Positions 10,719 through 22,719 of a stretch of DNA of 64,000 nt are shown one piece after another (position 1 is the first letter of the stretch; every line of letters starts with the position of its first letter). The notes beneath the pieces are model-generated. The model ran no database searches. It was not told where the DNA came from and saw only the letters and a program-made list of their open reading frames with translations. The position numbers were made by a program, and so were the translations under genes. Source of the DNA: Aralia elata (Eukaryota; Streptophyta; Magnoliopsida; Apiales; Araliaceae); contig CM068377.1 in assembly GCA_034770075.1 (NCBI GenBank), forward strand, positions 75,467,358 through 75,531,357. Reading direction: 5' to 3'.

Positions 10719-10732
10719 GGCGCCGTTGCCGG
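10718..10732 (+). promoter_or_regulatory. Athila primer-binding site
   Basis: TGGCGCCGTTGCCGG begins at the LTR end. The leading TGG matches the CCA end of a tRNA primer. The same PBS type is common in Athila elements. Confidence 0.75.
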
Positions 10733-10841
10733 AAAATTATTTTACAATAATTTTACCAATATTGATTATAGTTGAATTGATCTTAATTTAGACTTGTTTT
10801 TAATTTTTATTTAGTTGATTGTGTAGGTACCCTTGATTTGT

Positions 10842-12007
10842 ATGCGCCGATCACAAAGTCTTGAGTTATTTCCTTACGATCCCGAGATTGGGAGAAATAC
10901 CCGAAGACTAAGAAGAGAAAGAATCAGGGATTCTAACAATCAAGAAACTATGGCGGCAGAGGAACAAAAAGCATTGAGAGACTATGTAATGCCGCAGATA
11001 AGTGATTTACAGTCTAATATCACAAGACCGACAATAACTGCAAATGCCTTTGAAATTAAATCGGGAACAATACAAATGGTGCAAAATTCGTTACAGTTTG
11101 GGGGTTTGGCTAATGACAACCCTAATGAGCATTTGTTGAGCTTTATTGAGATATGTGATACTTTCAAATTTGTTGGAGTGACGGATGATGCTTTGAGACT
11201 TAGAATTTTTCGTTCACTTTGAGAGACAAAGCTAAGAGTTGGCTTCACTCATTGCCACCGGGATCCATCACTACATGGTCAGACTTAGCACAGAAATTTT
11301 TGGCAAAGTTTTTCCCTCCTGCAAAGTCTGCTAGATTGAGAAATGAGATTGCAACCTTTGAACAACACCATGGAGAATCATTGTATGAAGCTTGGGAAAG
11401 ATTTAAAGATTTGCTTCGGAGATGCCCACATCATGGATTCCTTCCATGGATGCAATTGAATACCTTCTACAATGGATTAGGATCTCACAATCGGTCTAGT
11501 TTAGATGCAGCTGCGGGAGGATCTTTTATGGCTAAAAATTATGGGGAAGCACTTGATTTATTGGAGGTTATTGCTGCAAATAACTACCAATGGCCTACTG
11601 CTAGGATGAGTCGACCAAAGGTAGCCGGAGTATTAGAGGTAGATGCCATCACATCCTTAGCAGCTCAGATGGCAGCAATGTCAAAGAAACTTGATGCCTT
11701 AACTGATTCAAAAGTACAACAGGTGGCTATTATTTGTGAAGTATGTGCAGGGACACATGTCAACGACCAATGCCCATTTGACCACGAGGCAGTTCAGTTT
11801 ATAAGTAGCTATCAGAGACAGCCGAATCAGTACCAAAACACTTACAATGCTGGAAATAGGAACCATCCTAACTTTTTATGGAGCAACAATCAAAATTTTT
11901 AGCAAGCTCCTAAGCCACACCATCCACCAGGGTTCCAAAATCAGCCACAACATCATACAGCTCAAACCTCACAATCACAACCAGAGAGAAAATCAGATTT
12001 TGAAGAG
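10842..12007 (+). pseudogene. Athila gag region
   Basis: Encodes the capsid/nucleocapsid precursor. From ATG 10842 the frame runs to a stop at 11220-11222. Similarity continues in the next frame (RDKAKSWLHSLPPGSITTW onward), so a one-frame shift lies near 11200-11220. The retrotransposon gag core (W..L...F...FFPP, then E..Y.AWERFKDLLRRCPHHGF) spans about 11225-11600. A Cys-rich segment, CEVCAGTHVNDQCP, is at 11737-11778. An in-frame TAG at 11900-11902 interrupts the part before pol, and the same frame then continues into pol. Confidence 0.85.
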
Positions 12008-15000
12008 TTGATATTGAAACACATGGCTAACCAAGATATCTTGATTAAAAACCAAGCAGCAGCACTCAAAGCTTTGGAGAATCAAATTGGGCAAATGGCT
12101 AGTTCTATGTCAAACAGACCCCAGGGATCTCTTCCTAGTAACACAGAGACTAATCCAAGAAGAGATGGGAAAGAGGAATGTCAGGCAGTAACTCTCAGAA
12201 GTGGTAAACAAACCTTACAGGAGCCCGATTTGCAAAAGGGGGCAGCCCACTCAAGCTCCCCTCCGGACATGAATAATGCAGATTTTTCTAAGGAAATGGA
12301 CAGCAGTGTACCACCTGAGTCGGAGCAGAAAGATACCACAGATAAACCTAGTGTTGAGCCTACTCAAAAGGTGTATCCACCAGTACCTTTCCCTCAGAGA
12401 TTGCAAAAGCAAAAGTTAGATAAACAGTTTGCCAAATTCCTAGAGGTCTTCAAGAAGCTACAAATTAACATTCCTTTTGCAGAGGCATTAGAACAGATGC
12501 CTAGCTATGCTAAATTTATGAAGGGAATTCTATCTAGGAAGAAAAGGCTAAATGACTTTGAGACTGTAGCTTTGACGGAGGAATGTAGTGCCGTGTTGCA
12601 AAGAAAGCTACCCCCCAAGTTGAAAGATCCAGGCAGCTTCACTATACCGTGTACTATTGGTAGCCTTTCATTTAACAAATGTTTGTGTGACTTGGGTGCT
12701 AGTATTAATCTCATGCCATTATCCGTGTATACTCAGTTGGGGCTTCCTGCACCAAAGCCTACAAACATTTCTCTTCAGCTTGTCGATAGGTCGGTTACAT
12801 ACCCAAGGGGAATTATTAAAGACATTCTTGTTAAGGTGGATAAGTTCATTTTCCCGGCTGATTTTATCATCTTAGATTTTGAGGAAGATAAAAACATTCC
12901 TATTATTCTGGGGAGACCATTTTTAGCCACTGGGAGAACTTTAATCGATGTGCAAAAGGGAGAGCTCACTATGAGGGTTCAGGATCAAGAAGTCACCTTC
13001 AATGTATTTAAGGCCATGAAATTTCCTTCGAATGAGGAAGAATGTTTTCAAGTGGATGTGATCGAGCGAGTTGTAAATGATGAGTTTCTGAATGTGTTGA
13101 ACAATGATCCATTAGAGACTACACTTCTGGGAGAGTTTGACATGGATGATCCAGATTTGGTTGAGTATCTACATATTTTGGATACAGTGCCACGGGGAAG
13201 CAAGTTTCAAATCCCGTTTGAATCTCTTGAGCATGCTGAGAATGCTACAGATCGGTTGAGACCATCCCTTGAGACACCTCCATCACTTGAGCTAAAACCT
13301 TTGCCTAACCATCTCAGGTATGCATTTTTAGGTGATTCAGCTACTTTACCTATTATTATTGCATCTGTGCTTAACGAGTTTCAGGAAAGTAAGCTGTTGC
13401 GGGTTCTTAGAGAGTACAAATCTGCTATTGGATGGACCATCGGCGACATCAAGGGAATAAGCCCATCTTACTATATGCACACAATCTTGATGGAGGATGA
13501 TAGTAAGCCCACTGTGGAACATCAAAGGAGGCTCAACCCAATCATGAAAGAGGTGGTAAAGAAAGAGATTTTGAAGTGGTTAGATGCTGGAATAATTTAT
13601 CCTATTTCTGACAGTGCTTGGGTGAGCCCAGTTCAGTGTGTACCCAAGAAAGGGGGTATGCCAGTCGTGGCCAATGAAAATAATGAGTTAATTCCGACAA
13701 GGACAGTGACCGGGTGGAGGGTGTGCATGGATTACAGGAGACTTAACAAAGCGACCCGAAAGGATCACTTTCCATTACCCTTCATTGATCAAATGTTGGA
13801 TAGACTAGCTGGGCATGAGTACTATTGCTTGTTAGATGGATATTCAGGCTATAATCAGATTGCTATTGCTCCAGAAGATCAAGAAAAGACTACCTTCACA
13901 TGCCCATTTGGTACTTTTGCTTTTAAAAGGATCTCATTCGGATTGTGTAATGCACCGGCTACTTTTCAAAGGTGCATGATGGCTATTTTCTCGAATTTAG
14001 TAGAACGCAATGTTGAAGTTTTCATGGATGACTTCTCAGTGTTTGGTGATTCATTTGACAACTGCTTGGAAAACCTAGTTCTAATACTGAAGAGATGTGT
14101 GGAAACTAATCTAGTGCTCAACTAGGAAAAATGTCACTTCATGGTGCAAGAGGGGATTATACTTGGGCATAAAATGTCATCCAAAGTTCTTGAGGTGGAT
14201 AGAGCAAAACTTGAAACTATAGAAAATCTACCTCCACCAACCTCAGTGAAGGGCATTCGCAGTTTTCTAGGACATGCGGGGTTTTACCGAAGATTCATTA
14301 AGGACTTTTCTAAGATCACAAAGCCTTTATGCAGTCTACTAGAGAAAGATGTGCCGTTCAAGTTTGATGAAGAGTGTTTGATCGCATTTGAGCGTTTAAA
14401 GAAGAAATTAACCACTGCACCAGTGATAATTGCTCCGGATTGGTCAAAACCCTTCGAATTGATGTGTGATGCCAGTGATTATGCGGTAGGGGCTGTTTCG
14501 GGACAGCATAAGGAGAAGGTTTTTCATGCTATTTACTACGCCAGCAAAACCTTAACTGATGCACAGCTAAATTATACAGCTACCGAGAAGGAGTTGCTTG
14601 CAGTAGTTTATGCCTTTGACAAGTTTCTATCTTACTTGATTGGAACAAGGGTGGTTGTATTCACAGACCATTCAGCTATTCGATATCTAATTGCTAAGAA
14701 GGATGCTAAACCGAGATTGATTAGATGGATCTTATTGCTGCAGGAGTTTGACTTGGAGATTCGGGACAGGAAGGGAACTAAAAACCAAGTAGCCAACCAT
14801 CTATCTAGATTGGAGAATCCGGGACATGATAAGGAAGATAAAGTTCTAATCAATGAGTCGTTCCCAGATGAACAGTTGTTTGTGGTTCAAGATGAAATCC
14901 CATGGTATGCTGATTTTGCTAACTACTTGGTTAGTAACACGCTCCCCCTAGACTTGTCGTGGCAGCAAAAGAAAAAGTTTCTTCATGACGTGAAGAGGTA

Positions 15001-16183
15001 TATGTGGGATGAACCGTATCTGCTCAAACATTGTGTGGATCAAATGATTCGAAGGTGCGTTCCACAGAGTGAGGTTGAAAGCATTCTTCATCACTGTCAT
15101 GATTCGTTATATGGAGGACACTACGGAGGTGAGAAAACAGCCACTAAGGTGTTGCAAGTAGGGTTCTTTTGGCCAACTTTGTTCAAAGATGCTCATCAGT
15201 TTGTGCTAAGCTGTGATAGATGTCAACGAATGGGGAACATCTCTAAACGACACGAAATGCCTTTGAACATGATCCTTGAGGTTGAAGTATTCGACGTTTG
15301 GGGTATAGACTTCATGGGGCCATTCCCACCGTCTTTCAACAATCTATATATTCTCTTGGCGGTGGATTATGTATCTAAATGGGTGGAGGCAGCTGCATTG
15401 CCCACCAATGACTCCAAGGTAGTGCTGAAATTTCTTCAAAAGAATATCTTCACAAGGTTCGGTACTCCAAGGGCAATGATCAGTGATGAAGGGAGTCATT
15501 TTTGCAATAAACACTTTGCAGCCCTCTTGGGAAAATATGGGGTCAATCATAGAATTGCTACTGCGTATCACCCCCAGACCAATGGACAAGCTGAGGTTTC
15601 TAACAGAGAAGTGAAGAAAATTCTGGAAAAGATTGTCAGTCCCACAAGAAAAGATTGGTCAACAAAGCTGGATGATGCACTGTGGGCATACAGAACGGTT
15701 TTTAAAACACCCATTGGTATGTCACCATACCAACTAGTTTATGGCAAGGCATGCCATCTCCCGGTTGAACTTGAGCATAAGGCGTTCTGGGCCATAAGAA
15801 AGATGAATTTTGATCTCACAGCTATAGGCGAGAAAAGGCTTCTTCAGCTCAATGAACTTGATGAGTTCCGACTGCAAGCTTATGAGAATTCAAAATTGTA
15901 CAAGGAGAAGGTAAAAAAATGGCATAATAAGAAAATTGTTGACAGAAAATTCGAGCCTGGCCAAGCAGTATTGCTATACAGCTCTAGATTGAGGCTTTTT
16001 TCAGGAAAGCTCAAGTCACGTTGGTCGGGGCCTTTCATTGTCAAGCACGCATTTCCTCACAGGGCTGTAGAAGTCTATGGTGATAATCTAGAGGAAACAT
16101 TCAAAGTTAACGGGCAGCGTCTTAAGCATTATTGGGGTGGCGGCTTCACTCTCCAGAAGACCTCGATCACTTTAGCCGATTAA
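12008..16183 (+). pseudogene. Athila pol: protease, RT, RNase H, integrase
   Basis: One frame of about 1390 codons, broken only by a TAG at 14123-14125 inside RT, where the family usually has a tryptophan. Protease motif CDLGASINLMP is near 12688. RT runs from about 13520, with the VFMDDFSVFG active-site box near 14017-14046. RNase H follows with [13 protein letters not shown] (about 14460) and [14 protein letters not shown]. Integrase has the HHCC zinc motif (H..H at about 15090-15115, CDRCQ at about 15212), then D (IDFMGPFP), D (ISDEGSHF) and E ([10 protein letters not shown]). The tail ends at TAA 16181-16183 with no chromodomain, as expected for Athila. All catalytic motifs are preserved. 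Confidence 0.9.
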
Positions 16184-17304
16184 CCTTGAAATTGATGAAA
16201 AGTTGGGCCGAAGACTCTAAACCAATCGCTCGGTGGGAGGCAACCCACCATCTTCCGTATCCTTTTATGATTTAGTTTGTGTGTCTTAATTATTGCATTT
16301 CTCATAATAGTTAGTTTTTGAATTTTTCATATTTAGCGTGTTGTGTGTTAGTTGAAGATTTTTCCTTGTCGAGTCGCTTTCGAGAGTCATTTTTGGCCAT
16401 ATGTTCCTAATATCTGTTTTGTAGGTTGCAGAGATACAGGGGAGTGGTATTAGGCATGGTCCCTGTATTAAAATTTCAAAAACTCAAATTTTGCTTCAGC
16501 AGAGGAGCTCGCCGCGGCGAGGTTTTTAGGCTTGGAATCTCTCGCCCCGGCGAGAGACGCGGAATTGCAGAACTTAAATTTTTTCTCACGTTCGACTCTG
16601 CACCATTCTCCTTCATCCCCATCTTCTGCAACCTAAAACCCAGCACCTCCAAATCGACCCAAACCGCTCGAAATTCACCATTAACACACAACCCACTCTC
16701 AATTTCAATTGAATTGAGGATCTTGCAACCCTTTTCCATACAAATCCATCTTCAATTAGGGTTTCAATCAATTCCACCCGTGACAGTCACCACCATTGAA
16801 GCCGCACGAAATTGGTCAGTTATTTTGAGGAATTGGGGCTGAAATACAACCTCAATACATCTCAGTGAGTATTCAAGCTGCAATTTGGTGAATTCCATCA
16901 AGCACTTCCACCTTCTTCACACCCACCAACTGATAGAGGCCAGGTACGAGAGGATGAACTGATTTCCTACTGTTTTTGCGCTAATGGTTGTTAATTATTG
17001 TTGAGATTGCATCTGGGGAGTCAATAGTTAGAATTGATTTCAGTGAATACTAATTTGGGATTGTTAGTGTTCATATCTTGAATTGCTTTATCTGCAAATT
17101 GTTGAATTGGTTGACATTGAGTACCCAGTTGAGTTTGTGTTGGCTCAACTGGAAGATTGGGAATATATTTGGTGCATATTACAAACTTCTTGCAGGAAAT
17201 TTTGGTTTGAGAAAAATTCAAGTTTGGGGGAAAATCAGTAATCAGTTAGTGCACAGCTGGTGCTTGGGTCAGTTTTAGAAAGGAAATTCTGTTTGTTTGC
17301 TACC
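16184..17304 (+). other. Spacer between Athila pol and the env-position ORF
   Basis: No gene seen. Contains two GC-rich palindromes, CTCGCCGCGGCGAG at 16508-16521 and CTCGCCCCGGCGAG at 16541-16554, joined by an AGGCTTGGAATC linker. A PPT-like CAAGTTTGGGGG lies at 17219-17230 just ahead of the downstream ORF. The Athila-type element on the other strand has the same arrangement (49640-50790). Confidence 0.65.
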
Positions 17305-18467
17305 ATGCCTCCTAAGAGATCTCGTACTGAGGGATCCTCCTCCGCACCACCCTGATAGTATGACCACAGTAAATTTATTAGTGCTGAGGCAGCCGACAGA
17401 TTTGACGAGTTCATCACGGGTAAAGCTCTAACTCCCGAGCGGGGCCTCAGGCCAGAAAAGGGTGTTGATGGGGAGATCTGGGAGCAGATTGATGAGAGGG
17501 TTTGGGATACCTTCACGCACCACCCTGACCCGGCGGTTGTTCCTGTGGTACAGGAATTCTACGCCAATGCTCAGGACAGACAGCCGTTTGAGGCCATAGT
17601 CAGGGGAAGGAGGGTACCTTTCAGTGCACAGGCCATCAACAGCTACTATAACTTGGTACCACCTGACATATGCCAGTACACTAAGTTCATTCGCTCTCAG
17701 CTGGACTATGATAAGATTGTGGCAGATTTGTGCAAGCCAGGCACCACATGGATCACTAAAAGAGAAAGAGGTGCTTCTCTCTTCCCCAGCAAGGACCTCA
17801 GCCTATATGGAAAGATTTGGTACGCATTCCTGAGTGCCAAGCTTATGCCATCCTAGCACGTGAGCGATGTTTCGAAGGACAAGGCAGTGTTACTATATGC
17901 TATTGTCATGGACTTCGCGATCGATGTAGGAAACATCATCGGGGGTAGTATCCACCGACTTCTGAGGGGTAATATTCAGGGCAGATTACCTCACCCTCTC
18001 TCATATGCGGACTGTGCAGACAGGCAGGGGTACAGTGGCGAGATGATGAGGTAACACAGCAGCCATCACAGATTCTCGACCACAGGCTGATTGCGAGGTA
18101 CAAAGTTTGGGATGGAGCCGAGTCACATCCTCGAGGCCGAGGCTTTATTATTGTGGCTACCTCCGAGGATGAGGAGGATGATGTTCAGTTGCCTGCCAGT
18201 TCATCGCGGCCTAAGGCAAAGTTCAGCTCTCAGATCCGTAGCCTCCAGTTACTTATAGACAGACGAGCTAAGAGGCTAGAGAGGCAGAATCAGTGCATAG
18301 CAAAGAGGCAGGAGCACATGTGGAACTTCACTACTAGCTTCAACGCGGTTCTAGCAGCACAGTACCCGGGTGCAGCTCCACTTTATTTTCTCGTGCCTAC
18401 ACCGCTACCACCTTTCCCACCTTCTGACTCTGACGTCGAGGAGGTGGAGGACCACCCCACCGATTGA
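17305..18467 (+). pseudogene. Athila env-position ORF (putative plant transposon protein domain)
   Basis: Begins at ATG 17305 (MPPKRSRTEGSSSAPP), directly followed by tandem stops at about 17353-17358. Then come KFISAEAADRFDEFITGKAL, VVQEFYANAQD, GRRVPFSAQAINSYYNL and DLSLYGKIWYAFLSAKLMPS. This matches the domain often named putative plant transposon protein (PF20167) found in the third ORF of Athila-like elements. A stop at about 17854 and a frameshift between 18054 and 18153 break it. The C-terminal part (18153-18467) is polar and ends in a Pro/Asp/Glu-rich tail. Although it sits where env is in Athila elements, I see no signal peptide or membrane segment, so an envelope role is not supported. 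A homologous copy is at 48446-49635. Confidence 0.75.
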
Positions 18468-19737
18468 TATCCAAGGGAAGTCCTCACTTCTTCATTTCTT
18501 TATCCTTTCTATAATGAGGACATTGTTTATTTCAAGTTTGGGGGTGTTTAGAGTTTGTAGTATATTATTGCATTTAGTTATAGTTTGTAGCATGTTGAGT
18601 TTGTAGTATATTATTGCATTTAGTTATAGTTTGTAGCATGTTGCATTTAGTGTAGTGTTGCATCCATATAAAAAAAAAATATTTGAGGTGTATCATCAAA
18701 ATGACTTTTCTTGCTATTAATGATTATTATTGTTATTGTCATTTGCTTGATGATCAGTGTACATATTCATCGTCTGCTTTTTGTTTATTTTTATATAATA
18801 TCGTATAGAACTGCATTTAGAAGCTTATGAGCAGTGCATTAAGGAAAGGCCGATGATGACATGGTGATCACTGTTTAATGTATTCAGCACTTTGGATTTG
18901 AATTGCTATATTAGAAATGTCATCTTATGCCTATTTCTCTTAAATTTTTAACCCTTTGAGTTCCTAATGCACATAGCAATGTTGTTGAGTACGTGAGATT
19001 TTATATTCAACTCTTTGATACTGTTGCTGATTAAAAGATAGGATAGCCGTAAAAAAATGATGCTTATTCACTGCTTCGATGTCTGTCTTGAATGCTGATA
19101 ATTATTGAAAATGTAGTATAGACAGATATGAGCAAATCTTGACTAGTTTATCTTTGTGGCCTTTGTCACTCGAGCAAGTAAGCCCTTTGGAGCGTTTCTA
19201 CGCTTGGTGCCTTAAAACCATCTGGTTTGGGAGTCATCGCTGGAAAGTTTGCTACATGGGTGACATTGAAAAGCCTAATGAAGATAGACATTGCACAGAT
19301 CTAGATGTAAATAAAACTATCATCGAGATGGAGCGTAAAACGCACTCGGTGATTGTTGTAGAATTAGCTAAATAGAGTGAAAATAAAAGCTAGTGAGCAC
19401 GTGACATGCTAGTAGTTGGCTATTGACTATTTTATCTTCTTTTGAGCACTGTAGTTCTTAGATCGAATTGTGATCATTGTGTACTCTGACATTTTGATCA
19501 CACACGCACAGAAGGGTTAAACATTTGGCGAAATTGGTGCGGGTTTCATTTTTGATAATCATATTATTGAGATGTTGCTGTTTACTTGTTTCTGATTGTT
19601 GAGGCTTGATTTCCTTATCTTGGCTGCTCTAGGCTTATAGCTCATGCATTTGAATTCATTTAATTAGTTGCATTGTGTATTTTTCATTTCCTTTGTTTTT
19701 GCTTGAGGACAAGCAAAGTCTTAAGTTTGGGGGTATT
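18468..19737 (+). other. Athila 3' untranslated region with polypurine tract
   Basis: No coding sequence recognised. A PPT-like CAAGTTTGGGGGTG lies at 18533-18546 and the actual PPT, TTAAGTTTGGGGGTATTT, is at 19721-19738 next to the right LTR, preceded by GCTTGAGGACAAGCAA. A segment near 19327-19352 (GAGATGGAGCGTAAAACGCA) is shared with the opposite-strand Athila element near 45700-45725. Confidence 0.65.
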
Positions 19738-21326
19738 TGATGAGTGGGTTTTATACCTACGAATTAGATACGTTTTGGACCCAGTTCTTTGCTATCCTTA
19801 AGTATTTCTAGTATCTATTTACTTGTTTTATGATTTTCTTGTGCAGGGAACAGTCTTGGACGACCGTGACGGTATTTAGCAATTCTAGGGGCAAAAGGGT
19901 AATTTCAGCAGGATGGAGTACCTCGTCGCGACGAGCCTCCCCAGGCCATTTCTCTCGCTGGGGCGAGCTCTCACCGGGGTGAGCATCCAAGGCCTAAATC
20001 CTCGCCGGGGCGAGCTCCCCAAGCTGTTTTTTCCAGCCGGGGCGAGGGTGTCGTTTTGTAGGTGCGGCTTGCTTTGTCTGTTCTGCATTGGTGGCGCACT
20101 AGAGGAGGAAATTGAGGAACGGGAATGTGGGGAGAGATAAGAGAATGATCAGACATCCAGGGAGTTGGTATTGCATTATTCAAGCTTGGTTACACATCTT
20201 TGAAAAGCTAGGGTTTGGAGCTAAAAAGAGAAGAACAAAGGAACAAAAGGAAAAATTATCAGAATTTCATCAACCAAGGAGGCTAGGAGCACGAAATAGG
20301 AGGGCAAGGATTAGAAAAGAAGAACTACACCACACCAATTCGGGAATTTTATCACAAAAAGGGTGTATCTTCATATGTTTTAGTTATTCTTTCTAATTTT
20401 GTAACTTCAACCATGTACTACAATCAGATTATGATGTTATTGAGATTTAATATGAACTAAATTCTTCTTTCTAAGATTGCAATGGAACCCAACTTGTAGT
20501 TTAAATTGAATGCTCTCTCTTGAATGGTAATTAGGCATTTTGTGAATTGGAGTTCATAACCTTTGCTTAAGGATTAATTGCTTGGCCCGTAATTACTTTG
20601 GTAACTTATATGGAATTGAGAGAGGAAGTATAAGTTGAGACCTAGTTATGAATTCATGTGAAAATTGGATATTCTTTATGGATAATGTATGAGATTATGT
20701 GACGTGAGTCTTATGTATTATTCTTGAGGGTTGATAATTTGATTGTATTTAGGATAGACATATACCTAAATACTACATGTATCCAATTGAGAATCCGTGT
20801 TTAATGATTTCTATTGTGAAAGTCCGTAGTTGATAGAATGGTTAATGAGATTTTATGTGACATGTGTCTTATTGATTATTCTTGATACGAAATTCTTGCT
20901 AGTGTGTAGAATAGAGATATATCTATACACCACAATAGGAAATACGTATTTGACCATCGAGAGAGGCTTAGACATGCTTGTGATTTCTCGGGTAACAATT
21001 CTATGTCCTAATTTACTAAATAAGAGAGCGTATGATGTTTAAATGAAGAGTTGGGGGAAATTGTAATCTTAGATCTTTTTATCTTAAACTTTATCCTTGT
21101 GTAGTTAAACGTTGTTTTCTAAATTGTCTTTATTTAGTTTTAATCAACAACAAACACAAACCATATTTTCATTGTTTAAATTAGATTAATTTTTCATGCG
21201 ATTGATATTTGGTAATTATTTAACATAATTCCTCGTGGGTTCGACACTTTACTTATCTTATATTATTTGTGGGCCGCGTATACTTGCGCGTGTTTTATTG
21301 ATTGCGAAATCAAGCAACAAGTTTTT
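19738..21326 (+). repeat. 3' LTR of the Athila element
   Basis: Partner of 9148-10718. It has five GC-rich palindromes (19922-19935, 19954-19967, 19970-19983, 20001-20014, 20033-20046), one more than the left LTR, which accounts for most of its extra length. Confidence 0.88.
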
Positions 21327-21331
21327 GGTAT

Positions 21332-22522
21332 CGTATAGACCATTGAGATTGCTAGGAACCAAGGACAGAGGAGACAGTAATAGGTATCCTTATGGCCTCG
21401 GAGACTGTCGAGCTTTCGGGATTAGAAGCTAGCGCTGGACCAACCACGAGTGGGTTGCGGCTTTGGGGATTTCGACTAGAGACACCAAGGCCTAGCGATA
21501 GGTCGGGAATGACAAGTGACACCACGGGCCCAATAATTATTCTAACTCAAACCCCTTAGCCGGTAGGGCCTTCAGGGGAATGTTGCATCAATTTTTGATC
21601 TTTGGATAGGTGATTCCCATTAGCAGGGAAAACAGATATCACCTCCCCAATAGAGTGCTTTAAAGAGTTTTAGCTTCCACAAGATAACTAGCACTTCAAC
21701 GATTGAATGATGGGGTCTTTGACAGACGAGATGTTGGCGTGTGTTGGTCAGGTAGTGTATCTATTTGAGTTCTGTTGGTTATTTTTGAGCGATTGTGTAC
21801 TTGTCGTTTTCTCACATTATCAAATTCTTTGGTGCAACTGAGCAGCATTCTCATTCGAGTTGCACCCTCGGCTCAAAAGCTGTTGGTGGACTATAATGAA
21901 GAGAAAAGAAAGTGGATTGCAATCACCCAGCATACAGAGTCATTAGACACTCAGGTGAAAGAACTTGAGAAAGCGTTGGCGGTTGCCGAAGAGACAGTGA
22001 AAAAGGGAGATTAGGCGATATCCAACTGGGAGAGGAACACAACATTCTAAATGACTCGTTCATCATCTTGGGGAAAGAAAAGAATGATGCCCAAGAGGCT
22101 GAAAAGGAGGCCACTGACCGAGCAGTGATAACCGAGACTCAACTGTCATCCCTTCAAATAGAGCTAGATAGGGTAAAGGACAACCCAAGTGAGGAGGTTC
22201 GTGAGAAAGTGATAGACAAGTATATTCAATCGACTGAGTTTTAGAAGTGTATTACTCAGATATGTCCCCTTAGTGGGGTGCCAGCTTCAACAGCTGCCCG
22301 AGGTTCTAACAGGAAAAGGGAACTATGATCCCCGAAGGAAGCAGTATCTAAGATTTCTGGGCCTCCCATACTTCAGGTTGTCTAGAGTTCACCTTGGTGG
22401 ATGAAGAGGATGAGGGCGTGGATGATTCCTTTTTAGAGAGCCCGAAAAAAGAAACGGACGAGCTTGTAGAGGTATCAGAGAAAGGCCCGGGTGGAAAATT
22501 AGACGCTACTAACGGCCATTAG
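21332..22522 (+). pseudogene. Antisense ORF of the Tat element, C-terminal part
   Basis: Resumes after the Athila TSD. It includes the second copy of the 56-bp duplication (21338-21387), whose length is not a multiple of three. A heptad-like stretch at about 21880-22014 (DYNEEKRKWIAITQHTES, VKELEKALAVAEETVK) and the following 22030-22230 read as coiled coil. The tail is acidic (DEEDEGVDD, then ESPKKETDELVEV) and ends near 22522. A coiled-coil C-terminus fits known plant gypsy-type transposon proteins. Stops and frame changes show it is dead. Confidence 0.5.
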
Positions 22523-22719
22523 AAAAGCATTAATTGAATTCTTGAATTATCTATATCTTTGTTTTGACTATAAAAAGATGAACTATGTCTAAAAAAGACC
22601 ATCTATTTTTAATATTTGCTTTTATTTCTGTGTATATATTTATTTCATGTGAAGTGCTTAGTAATTTTCTATTGTGCAAAATGACGAATGTGTGGATCCT
22701 TTCGATTGTTTTTATTGTT

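Larger units (their letters stand above)
9148..21326 (+). mobile_element. Nearly complete Athila-lineage Ty3/gypsy element
   Basis: About 12.2 kb, flanked by TSD GGTAT (9143-9147 and 21327-21331). LTRs of about 1.6 kb lie at 9148-10718 and 19738-21326 with few mismatches. PBS TGGCGCCGTTGCCGG is at 10718-10732 and the PPT at 19723-19737. Order: LTR, gag, protease, RT, RNase H, integrase, a long non-coding spacer, an env-position ORF, a 1.3 kb 3' region, LTR. This is the Athila plan. Gag-pol lies in one frame from about 11219 to 16183 with two in-frame stops and one upstream frameshift, so it is a fairly young but disabled copy. Inserted in the antisense ORF of the Tat element. Confidence 0.9.
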
